41,525 bases of DNA from Nanobdellota archaeon (GCA_018830525.1 JAHJSH010000029.1:1-41525), one strand, 5' to 3'. Positions 14,285-22,695 are shown, numbered from the stretch's first letter. Notes: a model not told the origin generated them from the letters alone. Program-made: numbers and translations.

Positions 14285-15862
14285 TTAAATTTCAGAACCA
14301 CCTTTTTTTGGAGAGGATTTTTTCGGTTTGTTCCATTCTGTCTTACTTTTCGCCCGCATCGCCATCTTGATAGTGTAATTTATAGGGTTTTTCATCCCGG
14401 GTTCGGGAGGATTTCGGATTCCAAATTCTTTATAAATTGGATTTGTATAGTTGGGGGGGAGTCGCTTATTTTTGACATTCCAGTCGATTTGAGATTTTAT
14501 ATAACCATATTTCAGAGGATGATAATTTTTCTTGTTCCATTCTTCTATTTTTTCTTCTATGAAATCTTTTGGGAATTCGAGGCTGGTGAAAAAAGATAGC
14601 ATTAGGGAAAGTGCTCGTTTTCGGCCGTCGTCTTTTATTCCTTCGAGGATTTTTTTTATTATAGGGGGGTACATGTCCTCGGTGATTGTTAGGCCTTTCA
14701 TGTCGATTCCAGCCCCTTCATATTTTTTCGTTCGTTCTTTTGGCGCGTTTTCTTGTGCCCATTCCAGAGCTTCAAGTAAAAGTTCTCGTGCTTCACCCGG
14801 AATTACTTCTGGCATGAAAGATTTTATTTCATTTATCTTTAGGGGATCCGCGTCGGTAGGTTTGAAATCTTCGATTTGATCTTTTGTTAATGGGATTGAT
14901 GCGAATGCGGTTTTTTCGTGAAGCGAATAAGGGGCTCGAAAAAGATGTCGGGGAGCTACAAGTACGAAGTCTACTGAATTCTCTGTAGACTTTGTTGTGA
15001 GTTCTTCTTTAAATTCTATTTGATTTTTTCTGATTTCCCCGCCAAAGGAACTTGCAGCTTCGAGGTTTGCAGTATTGATTTTACAAGTTTCACAGAAATG
15101 GATTTCCCTCTCGGAAACTCGAGCCATTTTTCCGTTGCAAGATGGGCAGAGCATTTCTTTTCTATTTGATTTCATTGATTCTACCTCAGATCTGCATCGG
15201 ATGTCTGGGCAAACGTACTTTCCTACTTTTTTTGTTTCAGTAGGATTTCCGCATTTTGGGCAGAGATGTTCAGAGACTAGTTCTCCTTTCTCTTCGAGTT
15301 GTTCCCTACTTGATAATCTTAGAATTTCTCGGTTCATAGGATCTTTGATTTGGTTAAATAAATATTGTGCGATTGCTCTTGGCCATTCTGGAAACTGGTC
15401 TTTTGTTAATTCTCCGGAGACTTCGGGGGGGAAAGCTGCGAAGGGGAGGAGGATATGGAAACCTTTTGACCCGGAGAATTTAATTCCGTAGTTTTTGATT
15501 CCATGTTTTTCGAATTCTTTGATTAGAAGTTTTGCGGCGATTTTTCCGTAATCTAAATATGGGGAGTCGATATCTATTATAAGGTCCCAGCCGATTTTTA
15601 TTTTGTTGTATTGTTCGGGCGTCATATCGGTGTTTATGTCTAGCGGGTTTTCCCAGATTTCTTCAGAGCAATGGAAAGATGTTGCGCCTTGTCGTACGGC
15701 GTTAATTATGTCTGTCGGATAATCGAAAGTGTCTGGTCGTTTTGCGAAGAATTTATTGTTGAAGTTTCCGATGGTTTCGCGGTGTTTACAGAAGTCGAAC
15801 ATTGCTTGCCGGATTTCTTTTCTTGCATAGTAAGACAGTGCTGTGACTTGCGCTTTTGACAT
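14285..15862 (-). CDS. priS: DNA primase, catalytic small-subunit type with extra C-terminal domain
   Basis: A 525-residue replicative primase that makes primers for DNA replication. Catalytic acids are in WDLIIDIDSPY, the nucleotide-binding motif in KFSGSKGFHI, and the late FRAPYSLHEK motif is present, as in archaeal/eukaryotic PriS. Zinc modules (CPKCGN, CPDIRC, CPSC, CETC) are inserted mid-protein. Beyond about residue 390 an added helical domain (PPIIKKILEG, then a GRKRALSL helix) recalls the PriL C-terminal region but lacks its four Fe-S cysteines. The length is well above the usual 330-380. The ORF opens at 15883, but a TATA-like TATATAAT about 27 bases before the Met at 15862 favours that leaderless start. 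PCNA lies divergently nearby. Confidence 0.8.
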   Translation of the reverse strand: MSKAQVTALSYYARKEIRQAMFDFCKHRETIGNFNNKFFAKRPDTFDYPTDIINAVRQGATSFHCSEEIWENPLDINTDMTPEQYNKIKIGWDLIIDIDSPYLDYGKIAAKLLIKEFEKHGIKNYGIKFSGSKGFHILLPFAAFPPEVSGELTKDQFPEWPRAIAQYLFNQIKDPMNREILRLSSREQLEEKGELVSEHLCPKCGNPTETKKVGKYVCPDIRCRSEVESMKSNRKEMLCPSCNGKMARVSEREIHFCETCKINTANLEAASSFGGEIRKNQIEFKEELTTKSTENSVDFVLVAPRHLFRAPYSLHEKTAFASIPLTKDQIEDFKPTDADPLKINEIKSFMPEVIPGEARELLLEALEWAQENAPKERTKKYEGAGIDMKGLTITEDMYPPIIKKILEGIKDDGRKRALSLMLSFFTSLEFPKDFIEEKIEEWNKKNYHPLKYGYIKSQIDWNVKNKRLPPNYTNPIYKEFGIRNPPEPGMKNPINYTIKMAMRAKSKTEWNKPKKSSPKKGGSEI

Positions 15863-15957
15863 AGATTTGTTATAATCCTCCATAGATTATATAGGAGATA
15901 AAGGTTTTTAGGGATTTAGGTAGAAAATTATATAAAGGAAGATTTATTTTAATAAAT

Positions 15958-16098
15958 ATGAGGTTTGGAAAGAAAGGCGGTCTTTGGATGTGGTTTTGGA
16001 TATTTGTGGCTATTATTGTTGGTGCGATTGGACTTTATTTTTTGATTTTGAATGTGACGGATATTAACACTATTACGAGTATTGGGCAGACTCCTTAA
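15958..16098 (+). CDS. 46-residue single-pass membrane protein
   Basis: This gene was missed by the ORF track. ATG at 15958 and TAA at 16096-16098 give MRFGKKGGLWMWFWIFVAII and on through one long hydrophobic helix to a short polar tail ending SIGQTP. The positive N-terminus predicts an N-in topology. A TATA box (ATTATATAAAGG, about 15927-15937) sits 25 bases before the ATG, matching the leaderless pattern of neighbouring genes and supporting expression. It lies between primase and PCNA. The function is unknown. Confidence 0.6.
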   Translation: MRFGKKGGLWMWFWIFVAIIVGAIGLYFLILNVTDINTITSIGQTP

Positions 16099-16120
16099 GT
16101 TTGATTCTAGTATAATAATG

Positions 16121-16129
16121 CTTAAAAAC
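16121..16129 (+). promoter_or_regulatory. TATA-like box upstream of the PCNA operon
   Basis: CTTAAAAAC is centred about 25 bases before the ATG of the 36-residue ORF at 16150, predicting a leaderless transcript that starts with this ORF and continues into PCNA. A similar box precedes fabH (GCTTAAATAGG). Confidence 0.45.
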
Positions 16130-16149
16130 GGAATGTTGTTGTTCTTATT

Positions 16150-16260
16150 ATGATACTTAAACTATTGGAGGAATTAATCTCTAGATTATGCAATGGCAGA
16201 GCCCTTGCGGATCACCGGGTAGGTGATCTGGTGATCAAAAAATCTTTAGATTTTTGCTAA
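16150..16260 (+). CDS. 36-residue ORF coupled to PCNA, paralogous to 18748-18843
   Basis: ATG at 16150 gives MILKLLEELISRLCNGRALA and then a C-terminal HRVGDLVIKKSLDFC. Its stop overlaps the PCNA start (TAATG), as in coupled translation. The last 25 residues match the 31-residue ORF before the first giant surface gene (RLCN, then VGDLVIKKS and DFC). Most nucleotide differences between the copies are non-synonymous, while RNA pairing is kept, so this may be a hairpin RNA element that happens to be open rather than a selected peptide. The TATA spacing supports transcription from its ATG. Confidence 0.45.
   Translation: MILKLLEELISRLCNGRALADHRVGDLVIKKSLDFC
16182..16259 (+). promoter_or_regulatory. 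Duplicated three-hairpin leader element, copy A (before PCNA)
   Basis: This 78-base element aligns without gaps to copy B (18765-18842); 12 positions differ. Hairpin 1 is GCAA-T-GGC-AGA-GCC-C-TTGC. Hairpin 2 is ATCACC-GGGTA-GGTGAT. Hairpin 3 is AAAAATC-TTTA-GATTTTT, ending 5 bases before the PCNA ATG. Against copy B, the middle pair of hairpin 1 changes compensatorily (G-C to A-T) and eight differences fall in loops. A cis-acting RNA controlling translation is the leading interpretation. Confidence 0.55.
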
Positions 16261-16982
16261 TGATATTGAAATTGGACAATCCGAAGTTGCTTGCGGACGC
16301 AGTGAGTATTGTTTCTGAGTTGGTGAATGAGGTTCGGATTAAATTGCTTGAAGACGGGATGTCAATTGTTGCGGTCGATCCAGCGAATGTTGCGTTAGTT
16401 ATTTTTAAATTTCCGAAGGAGAGCTTTAGTCAATATGAATGTGGGAATGAAGTTTGGGGTGTTAATCTTGAGGATTTGAAGAGAATTTTGAAAAGGGCTT
16501 CGACTTCGTCTAGTATTGTTTTTGAGCAGGAAGATAATCAGTTGAAGATTTCTATTTTTGATAAGATTAAGAGAGTTTTTACTTTGGCCTTGATTAATGT
16601 TGAAAGTGAGGATAAAGATGTTCCCAATTTGAGTTTTGCTTGTAGGGTTGAGATGGATTCTTCGAATTTTTCACAATCGGTTGAGGATGCTCATATTGTC
16701 GCTGATTCTTGTTCTTTAATTGCGGGAGAGGGATTTTTTATGGTTGAAGGTTCGGGGAATTTGAATTCTGCTCGAGCCGAGTTTTCTGGGGACGAAGCAG
16801 TTATTTCTGGGATCGGAAAATCTAAATATTCCTTGGAATATTTAATGAAGTTTATCAAAGCAACGAAAATTTCTGACAAGGTTGTGATTAATTATTCTGA
16901 CGATTATCCCTTAAGATTGGATTTCCCGGGGGAGAAAATGGGTATAGGTTTCGTTTTGGCGCCACGTGTTGAAAATGATTAA
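16260..16982 (+). CDS. pcn: DNA polymerase sliding clamp PCNA
   Basis: A 240-residue protein of normal archaeal PCNA length. Hallmarks include the N-terminal LLADAVSIVSELVNEVRIKL, the AVDPANVALVIF strand, the mid-domain connector, and the C-terminal YSLEYLMKFIKATKISDKVV, DYPLRLDF and GIGFVLAPRVEND block. It forms a ring around DNA that tethers the polymerase, ligase and FEN1. The ATG at 16260 follows the 36-residue ORF with a TAATG overlap; the track's TTG start six bases earlier is less likely. The gene overlaps the next one by 8 bases. It lies divergent from primase, a replication neighbourhood. Confidence 0.93.
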   Translation: MILKLDNPKLLADAVSIVSELVNEVRIKLLEDGMSIVAVDPANVALVIFKFPKESFSQYECGNEVWGVNLEDLKRILKRASTSSSIVFEQEDNQLKISIFDKIKRVFTLALINVESEDKDVPNLSFACRVEMDSSNFSQSVEDAHIVADSCSLIAGEGFFMVEGSGNLNSARAEFSGDEAVISGIGKSKYSLEYLMKFIKATKISDKVVINYSDDYPLRLDFPGEKMGIGFVLAPRVEND

Positions 16983-17691
16983 AGTAAATAAAATCTTAGG
17001 TCTGAGAAGGGCTACGGGAGAAAGTGTTATAAATTTCAGGGAGAAGGTTGATGTTGTTATGGCGCAGTATGGATATTCTCTTGATGGAAGATATGAAGAG
17101 CAAAACGGTGCGGTGAAAGTTCGTACTTATTCAGGGGTTAATAATCAATTTTTGGTGTGCAAATTTCCTGCGAGAGAAGATGGAAAATCTCTTTTGAGTC
17201 TTAGAAAAAATTCCGGAGCTGAAGAGAAATGTGGGATATTTATTAGGATGAAAGAGATTCCTGAAAACATTGCGCAAGAATTAGTTAAGGATTTGAGAAA
17301 ATATGACTTACCAAAGATTGAGGAAAGTTACAAGGTTCAATATGTTCTGGGGATTCTGAAAGTTCCTGAAGAAAATCGTAGGGAATTCAGGACGTGGCTT
17401 GATGGATTTTTAAGTTTCCATGATTTTAAGGGGGGAAATTTTTTAAGTTCAGATAATGGAAATTTTTTGTATAAAACTTATCTAAGAGATAAACGGCAGA
17501 AGATTGAGGTTATCTGTCTTGGAGATAATGTCCCTGAAACGGAAGGTTTTGACTTTATCGCTCGGGAAGAATTTTATCCTTATGATTCAGGTATAGAAGA
17601 TCTTGCAGATGCAGCTCTAGTCTTTGATGAAGTCTCGAGCAAAGAAAGAAAAGAAATTCATAGAGAATTAGAAAAGAAATTTATCGTATGA
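16975..17691 (+). CDS. Hypothetical protein coupled to PCNA
   Basis: A 238-residue cytoplasmic protein starting MIKVNKILGLRRATGESVIN; its ATG lies inside the last codons of pcn (8-base overlap), so co-translation with the clamp is likely. Mixed alpha/beta sequence with a Glu/Lys-rich C-terminus. Two similar-looking segments (VDVVMAQYGYSLDGRYEEQN and VQYVLGILKVPEENRREF) might be a repeated fold. No known motif and no obvious PIP box is seen. A role in replication or repair is suggested only by the coupling. The end, SSKERKEIHRELEKKF, is a charged helix. Confidence 0.6.
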   Translation: MIKVNKILGLRRATGESVINFREKVDVVMAQYGYSLDGRYEEQNGAVKVRTYSGVNNQFLVCKFPAREDGKSLLSLRKNSGAEEKCGIFIRMKEIPENIAQELVKDLRKYDLPKIEESYKVQYVLGILKVPEENRREFRTWLDGFLSFHDFKGGNFLSSDNGNFLYKTYLRDKRQKIEVICLGDNVPETEGFDFIAREEFYPYDSGIEDLADAALVFDEVSSKERKEIHRELEKKFIV

Positions 17692-17718
17692 TTTTGATGG
17701 CATTTTTATTCTCAAAAC

Positions 17719-17728
17719 ATTTATATAT
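17719..17728 (+). promoter_or_regulatory. TATA box upstream of the winged-helix/pilin cassette
   Basis: ATTTATATAT is only 3 bases before the track start at 17731, so a transcript from it would begin near 17750 and could not include that ATG. This argues for the internal start at 17803 and marks a promoter for the first surface cassette. A GGAG sequence at about 17752 lacks a start codon behind it. Confidence 0.45.
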
Positions 17729-17802
17729 CTATGAATATACATAATAAGATAAGGAGTATTATACCTATTAATATACTTACTAATATCCCTATTAATAGAC
17801 CT

Positions 17803-17985
17803 ATGGAGATTCATAATAAAATATTAAGCTTAGTGAGGAAAGAAAAAGTTGTAACTAGTTCAGAGGTAGCCAGTTTTATAGGGGTTTCATGGAATACTGC
17901 AGAAAAATATTTACTAGAATTGGTTATTGATGGGAAAATTGAGAAGGTTAAAAAAATAGGAGTGAATTTATGGTTACTGAAATAA
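17803..17985 (+). CDS. Small winged-helix DNA-binding protein
   Basis: A 60-residue protein, MEIHNKILSLVRKEKVVTSS followed by EVASFIGVSWNTAEKYLLEL, a typical winged helix-turn-helix, then the wing (GKIEKVKKIGVNLWLLK). It is nearly all DNA-binding domain. The upstream open frame to 17731 is low-complexity (IIPINILTNIPINRP) and starts before the predicted transcript start. The gene overlaps the first pilin-like gene by 16 bases, so it may regulate the surface cassette from inside its operon (inference). Confidence 0.6.
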   Translation: MEIHNKILSLVRKEKVVTSSEVASFIGVSWNTAEKYLLELVIDGKIEKVKKIGVNLWLLK

Positions 17986-18734
17986 ATAATAAGCGTGGAC
18001 AGTTGACAATTTTTATTATCGTCGCTGTTGTGTTAGTTGTGGCTATCATCGCGGCGTTTTGGTTCATTGGAAAGAGAACTACTGAAACCCCAGCAAACTT
18101 GAATCCAAAACAATTTGTGCAGAAATGTGTGCGAGATGCCGTCGAGAATTCGGTTGAGAAGATGTTAGAAAATGGGGGACAGCGAATGCCGAGCCAAGCG
18201 ATTTCGTACCAGGGGACTGAATGGAATTATCTTTGTTATCAAGCAGACTTCTATCTGGGATGTTATAATTTGCATCCGATGTTGGAATTTTTGATTGAGA
18301 ACGAAATTAAGGAAGACACAAAGAGGGAGGTTCAAGCTTGTTTTGACTCGATGAGAGAAGATTTTGAGAGTAAGGGTTTTGATGTTTCTGGTGGTTCGAC
18401 AGATTATTCAATTGATTTGTTGCCGGGAATGGTCGAGGTTAATTTAAAGAAAAGAATTGATGTTGTTAGGGGAGATTCGTCGCAGAGTTACGAAGATTTT
18501 GGTACGAAGATTTTGTCTCCGATTTATGAATTGATGAGGATTGCGCGGGAAGTGGTAAATTCTGAATCACAATATTGTCACTTTGAATACAATGGCTATA
18601 TGCTTTTATATCCCGATTATGAGATTAGGAGAATTGACTACAGCGATAGTAAAATTTATCGTTTGATTGACCGTCGGACGAAAGCTGAATTTAAATTTGC
18701 AGTGAGGAGTTGTGCATTTGCGCCAGGAGTATAA
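17970..18734 (+). CDS. Pilin-like class III signal-peptide protein, cassette 1 small partner
   Basis: A 254-residue protein. NNKRG then QLTIFIIVAVVLVVAIIAAF is a class III (type IV pilin-like) signal, with predicted cleavage between G and Q. The exposed part contains conserved Cys residues (QKCVRDAVE, NYLCYQADFYLGCYNLHP, ACFDSMREDF, SCAFAP) and the motif GGSTDYSIDLLPGM shared with its paralogues at 22696 and 26681. It is co-directional with, and 108 bases ahead of, the first giant surface gene. It likely assembles with or anchors that protein. It overlaps the winged-helix gene. The family is not one I can name. Confidence 0.7.
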   Translation: MVTEINNKRGQLTIFIIVAVVLVVAIIAAFWFIGKRTTETPANLNPKQFVQKCVRDAVENSVEKMLENGGQRMPSQAISYQGTEWNYLCYQADFYLGCYNLHPMLEFLIENEIKEDTKREVQACFDSMREDFESKGFDVSGGSTDYSIDLLPGMVEVNLKKRIDVVRGDSSQSYEDFGTKILSPIYELMRIAREVVNSESQYCHFEYNGYMLLYPDYEIRRIDYSDSKIYRLIDRRTKAEFKFAVRSCAFAPGV

Positions 18735-18747
18735 AGAGGATACATAA

Positions 18748-18843
18748 ATGGAGAATAATAAATTTAGATTATGCAATGACCAAGTCCTTGCGAATCACCC
18801 CGTAGGTGATCTGGTAATCAAAAAATCGGAGGATTTTTGCTAA
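18748..18843 (+). CDS. 31-residue ORF before the first giant gene, paralogous to 16150-16260
   Basis: ATG at 18748 gives MENNKFRLCNDQVLANHPVG and then DLVIKKSEDFC, ending in TAA that overlaps the giant gene's ATG (TAATG). The C-terminal 25 residues match the ORF before PCNA in 19 of 25 positions, with six replacements and only two clear synonymous changes. Protein-level conservation is therefore unconvincing compared with RNA pairing; it is listed as a possible peptide or upstream ORF. A TATA-like AGTATAAAGAG lies at 18729-18738. Confidence 0.4.
   Translation: MENNKFRLCNDQVLANHPVGDLVIKKSEDFC
18765..18842 (+). promoter_or_regulatory. Duplicated three-hairpin leader element, copy B (before giant gene 1)
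   Basis: Hairpins: GCAA-T-GAC-CAA-GTC-C-TTGC; ATCACC-CCGTA-GGTGAT; AAAAATC-GGAG-GATTTTT, the last ending 5 bases before the ATG at 18843. Relative to copy A, the stem-1 centre changes in a paired fashion, loop 2 changes GG to CC, and all four bases of loop 3 differ while both 7-base arms are identical. Confidence 0.55.
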
Positions 18844-21800
18844 TGAATAATAAAAAAGCGATTGCGAGTTTTGAATTGGCCTTGTTGGTAGTTTCGCTGT
18901 TCGCGTTCTCCCATTTGATGTATGCCTCGGAAGGGGTTTTTGAAGAATTGGATGATATTTATGAAGAAGCACGAGCAGAGAATGCTAGACAAATTGCTGA
19001 TATGGCAACTCCTGAAAAAACTATTCCGAGAAAAACTATTTTGTCTTCGATAATTGGTTATTTGAAAAAGCCGATGATTCCTCAAGTGTCTGCGGAAATT
19101 ACGGAAACGATTATTGGATATGATGACTTTGGTCAACCAATTATTCTTACGGAAGAAACAACAATAACGAATTTTGAGATTTCATCTAATTCTTTCGGGT
19201 CCGGTTGTTGTGGTTTGACGACGGGAGGACAGAAATGTGCGACGGTATCTCCCGAAGATTGTGGGGCCAGTTCGCAGTTTGCCGAGGGAGCGTTATGTGA
19301 TTCTACATCGTTTTGTCAGAAAGGTTGTTGTTACGATGAGAGTTCAGGAACTTATGATAAGAATGTTTTGAAGACAGAATGTCCGAAGAGTTGGGTTAGG
19401 GATCCTAATTGTAATATGCCTGCGGCGAAATTGGGGTGTTGTATGCTTGGGACGTCCTCATTTTTTGAGACCTTAGGGCAATGCGAGGTCGATACTTTTG
19501 GACGGGCACTCGGAACTAATGCTGTCGTCGATTGGCGAGAAGATTTGAATGAGGCAGGATGTTTGATTCTTTCATCTATTCAGACCGAAGGTGCTTGTGT
19601 TTTGGCAGGAGGAGATTGTAAATATGGGACGGAAATTGATTGTTTAAGTTATCAAGGACAATTCAATGAAGGTTATCTTTGTACTTCTCCCAGCCTTAAT
19701 ACTTCTTGCGAGATGACAGAGCAAACGACTTGTGTCGAGGGAAGGGATGGTGTTTACTTCTTGGATTCTTGTGGAAACTATGCGAATGTTTATGATTCTT
19801 CAAGGAAAGATGATCCGACTTATTGGAACCAGATTGTCGCGCCGGAGGATATTTGTGGAGATAATGATGTTGAGGGAGGAAATGCCAAATCCAAGAGTTG
19901 TGGGAATTGTAATCGATTTTTGGGAGGGATTTGTAGTTCGGCTTCAGAGGATAATTTTGATGTAAATGTTGGAGAGTTTTATTGTAAGGATACAGGATGT
20001 ATGTATGATGGAGACCATTATGAGAATGGGGAATCGTGGTGTGTTTATGATGGAAAGATTGGGGATGGGGATGATATCGTTGGGTCGAGGCATTGGAAAT
20101 ATGTTTGTTCACAAGGGGTGACTCAGGTAGAACCTTGTGCAGATTATCGAAATCAGATTTGTGTTCAATCTAACACTTTTGAAGTGAATGGGACTGAGGC
20201 CCAATTTAGAAATGCAGCGTGTATTGCAAATAATTGGAGGGAATGTGTTGACTTGAATAGCCAGGAAGGAGGGCTAGAACGATGTGAGGAGACGCTGAAT
20301 TGTAGAATCGAAAAAATTGCGATTGCAGATAAATTTGCTTTTAGTGTATGTACGGGAAAATATCCTGGGGGATTTAGTTTTAGCGACGAGAGATATCAGG
20401 AGACGGCTAAGAAGATTTGTGGAATGGCGGATCAGACTTGTAAGGTAATTTACAAAGCTAAGACTTGGGGGGGCTGTGAGATCGCGGTTAATGAAGATTG
20501 TCTTGAAGAAGGATTCGCTCAAGGGATGAATGATTTATGCCGGGCCCTTGGAGATTGTGGGGGTGCGGTTAATGTCGAAGGAGTTTATAGTGAGAATTAT
20601 AATGTCAAGGAATCTCCAATGCTTGGCGCGGGAGCGATTGCTAAATTAGTGGCTATGGCGACGCCGATTAAGGGGCAGTTTGCTGAAGTGGAAGATTATA
20701 CAGAATTTTTGGAAGCTGCTGGGCTTATTGGAAGTCCGGGAGATCCGGGAGATGGAGAGGATGATGAAGGACTTATAAGTTCTAAAAATGTGAACATGGT
20801 TGGAGCAGGGATGGCTGGAATTGCATTTGCAGGATATGCTGCAGGATTTTCGGCATTTACTGTCGCTGCCGCTCCAGCTACAGGTATTTATGGGGCCACT
20901 TCCCTATCCCAAGTTGCCACCGCAGGGCAAGCATGGATGGGGGGAGCATCCGCAGGAACACCGGCAACATCTGCAGGAATGGCTCCTTTCGCGGGAGCGA
21001 TGATGGGAGCTGGAATCGGATTGATGGTAGGATTTATGGTTGCGAAGCAAATGGGTTTAAGCCCGGGTGGTTCGATTCTTATGGGAATTGGAGGAGCACT
21101 TATGGGGGTTAAGATAGCGAGTGTCCTACTGGGTGGAGGGAATGTATTGTTATTCACACCATTATTTTTTATCGCATTATTTTTAATTTTGATTGCGATG
21201 TATTTCAAGGCGAAGTGTGAGGCTATGAATACGGATGTAACTTTCGAATGTAAACCATGGCAACCGCCGACAGGAGGAAGTGATTGTGAGAAATGTAATG
21301 ATGATTTGTTAAAGCCGTGTTCGGAATATCGTTGTAAAAGCTTGGGAGCGGCTTGTGAATTGGTGAATGTTGGGGAAGAAAATGAGATGTGCCATTCTAA
21401 AGCAGATGATGGAAAGCCACCAGTTTTGAATCCTCAACTTGGAGTCATCTCTGAGGATATGGAATATGATGACATTACTGGTGGAGGATTTAGTATAACC
21501 TCTGTTGGTGGGGGATGTATCGAAGCTTATACTCCGTTGATTTTCGGGGTTGTTACTAATGAATTGGCGCAATGTAGGTTTGATATGATAGCAGAGGATT
21601 TTGCTGAAATGGATTTCGACTTGGGGGGAAATTCCTACAAGTATAATCATACTACGACGTTTACTTTACCGGATCCGAGTCATGGGCAGAGTCAGGGCGC
21701 GAATTGGACTGGAGATATAACATTATATGTGAAATGTCGGGATGCGTTTGGGCACGAGAATCCTGGGTTTTATCAAATTGATAGTTGTGTTAAAGAAGGT

Positions 21801-22688
21801 CCTGATAAAATGGGACCGGTGATAAGAGCAACTAATCCGGGTAATGATGCTATTGTCGGTTTTGCTGTTTCGGAAAAAAATGTGAGTATTATGACTAATG
21901 AGCTTTCGACTTGTCGATGGGATTCTTCAGATTTGGCTTATTCAGCAATGGCTAATTCCATGGAATGTACAGATACATTTGGACACCCGTCTAATAATCA
22001 AGGATATGTTTGTTCGGACGTTCTTCCAACTTCGAGAGCAGAGAATGTTTATTATATTCGATGTATGGATCAGCCGTGGTTGGACGCATTGAATAGAAGT
22101 GATGAGAGAAATCCAAATGAAGAGAGCCTTGTTTACATATTGAGAAAGCCGGAGAAAAGTATTGAGATTGATTGGATTGAGCCGAGTCAGGATTTTGAGA
22201 CGAATACGGAGATGACGTCGATTGAATTGAAGGTTCAGACTTCTGGTGGGGGCGAGTGGCATTTCTGTTCCTACTCATTCCAAAGCTTTGATAATCTGAT
22301 TGAAATGTTGGAGACGGGGGCTGAGAGAATTCATGTTCAGCCATTGAACCGGCCGGCGGGGACGGACAAGATTTATATTGAGTGTAAGGACGAGACTGGA
22401 GACTTTGTCCAAAGTACTATAGAGTTCAGAATTATTTATGATACTTCAACTCCGCAGATTGCGAGAGTTTGGCAAACGGGTGCAACGATGCATGTGATTA
22501 CAACCGAGCCTGCAGAATGTATTTATACTACTACTGGTTGTAGTTACAATTGGATTAATGGGACGGCGATGGGTAATGGGATAGAACATTCGATTACTAC
22601 GATTGCAGGTAAGAAATATTATATTAAATGTAAGGATGAGTTCGGAAATGCTCCTCCGGGATGTTCAATTGCGGTTCATGCCGTCTAG
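18843..22688 (+). CDS. Giant Cys-rich Ig-like surface protein 1
   Basis: A 1281-residue protein. The N-terminus MNNKKAIASFELALLVVSLF fits a class III signal (x-x-S-x-E after the basic pair). Residues about 120-580 are Cys-rich with CC, CxxC and GCCY motifs. A Gly/Ala-rich membrane core at about 650-790 (GIGGALMGVKIASVLLGGG, then LLFTPLFFIALFLILIAMYF) separates this from a CKPWQPPTGGSDC block and four Ig-like units marked by TNELAQCRF, TNELSTCRW and TTEPAECIY, each ending near a Y(I/V)KC(K/R)D segment. It is probably a disulfide-stabilised envelope or filament-associated protein. It is paralogous to 23493-26636 and 27716-31876. The start ATG overlaps the preceding TAA. Confidence 0.7.
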   Translation: MNNKKAIASFELALLVVSLFAFSHLMYASEGVFEELDDIYEEARAENARQIADMATPEKTIPRKTILSSIIGYLKKPMIPQVSAEITETIIGYDDFGQPIILTEETTITNFEISSNSFGSGCCGLTTGGQKCATVSPEDCGASSQFAEGALCDSTSFCQKGCCYDESSGTYDKNVLKTECPKSWVRDPNCNMPAAKLGCCMLGTSSFFETLGQCEVDTFGRALGTNAVVDWREDLNEAGCLILSSIQTEGACVLAGGDCKYGTEIDCLSYQGQFNEGYLCTSPSLNTSCEMTEQTTCVEGRDGVYFLDSCGNYANVYDSSRKDDPTYWNQIVAPEDICGDNDVEGGNAKSKSCGNCNRFLGGICSSASEDNFDVNVGEFYCKDTGCMYDGDHYENGESWCVYDGKIGDGDDIVGSRHWKYVCSQGVTQVEPCADYRNQICVQSNTFEVNGTEAQFRNAACIANNWRECVDLNSQEGGLERCEETLNCRIEKIAIADKFAFSVCTGKYPGGFSFSDERYQETAKKICGMADQTCKVIYKAKTWGGCEIAVNEDCLEEGFAQGMNDLCRALGDCGGAVNVEGVYSENYNVKESPMLGAGAIAKLVAMATPIKGQFAEVEDYTEFLEAAGLIGSPGDPGDGEDDEGLISSKNVNMVGAGMAGIAFAGYAAGFSAFTVAAAPATGIYGATSLSQVATAGQAWMGGASAGTPATSAGMAPFAGAMMGAGIGLMVGFMVAKQMGLSPGGSILMGIGGALMGVKIASVLLGGGNVLLFTPLFFIALFLILIAMYFKAKCEAMNTDVTFECKPWQPPTGGSDCEKCNDDLLKPCSEYRCKSLGAACELVNVGEENEMCHSKADDGKPPVLNPQLGVISEDMEYDDITGGGFSITSVGGGCIEAYTPLIFGVVTNELAQCRFDMIAEDFAEMDFDLGGNSYKYNHTTTFTLPDPSHGQSQGANWTGDITLYVKCRDAFGHENPGFYQIDSCVKEGPDKMGPVIRATNPGNDAIVGFAVSEKNVSIMTNELSTCRWDSSDLAYSAMANSMECTDTFGHPSNNQGYVCSDVLPTSRAENVYYIRCMDQPWLDALNRSDERNPNEESLVYILRKPEKSIEIDWIEPSQDFETNTEMTSIELKVQTSGGGEWHFCSYSFQSFDNLIEMLETGAERIHVQPLNRPAGTDKIYIECKDETGDFVQSTIEFRIIYDTSTPQIARVWQTGATMHVITTEPAECIYTTTGCSYNWINGTAMGNGIEHSITTIAGKKYYIKCKDEFGNAPPGCSIAVHAV

Positions 22689-22695
22689 TGATAAA

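Noticed and set aside
16182-16259. Calling the duplicated element a known riboswitch
   Set aside because: No match to riboswitch cores that I recognise, and both target genes are unrelated to metabolite pathways.
17731-17802. Upstream extension of the winged-helix gene
   Set aside because: Low-complexity sequence that begins before the transcript start predicted from the TATA box.
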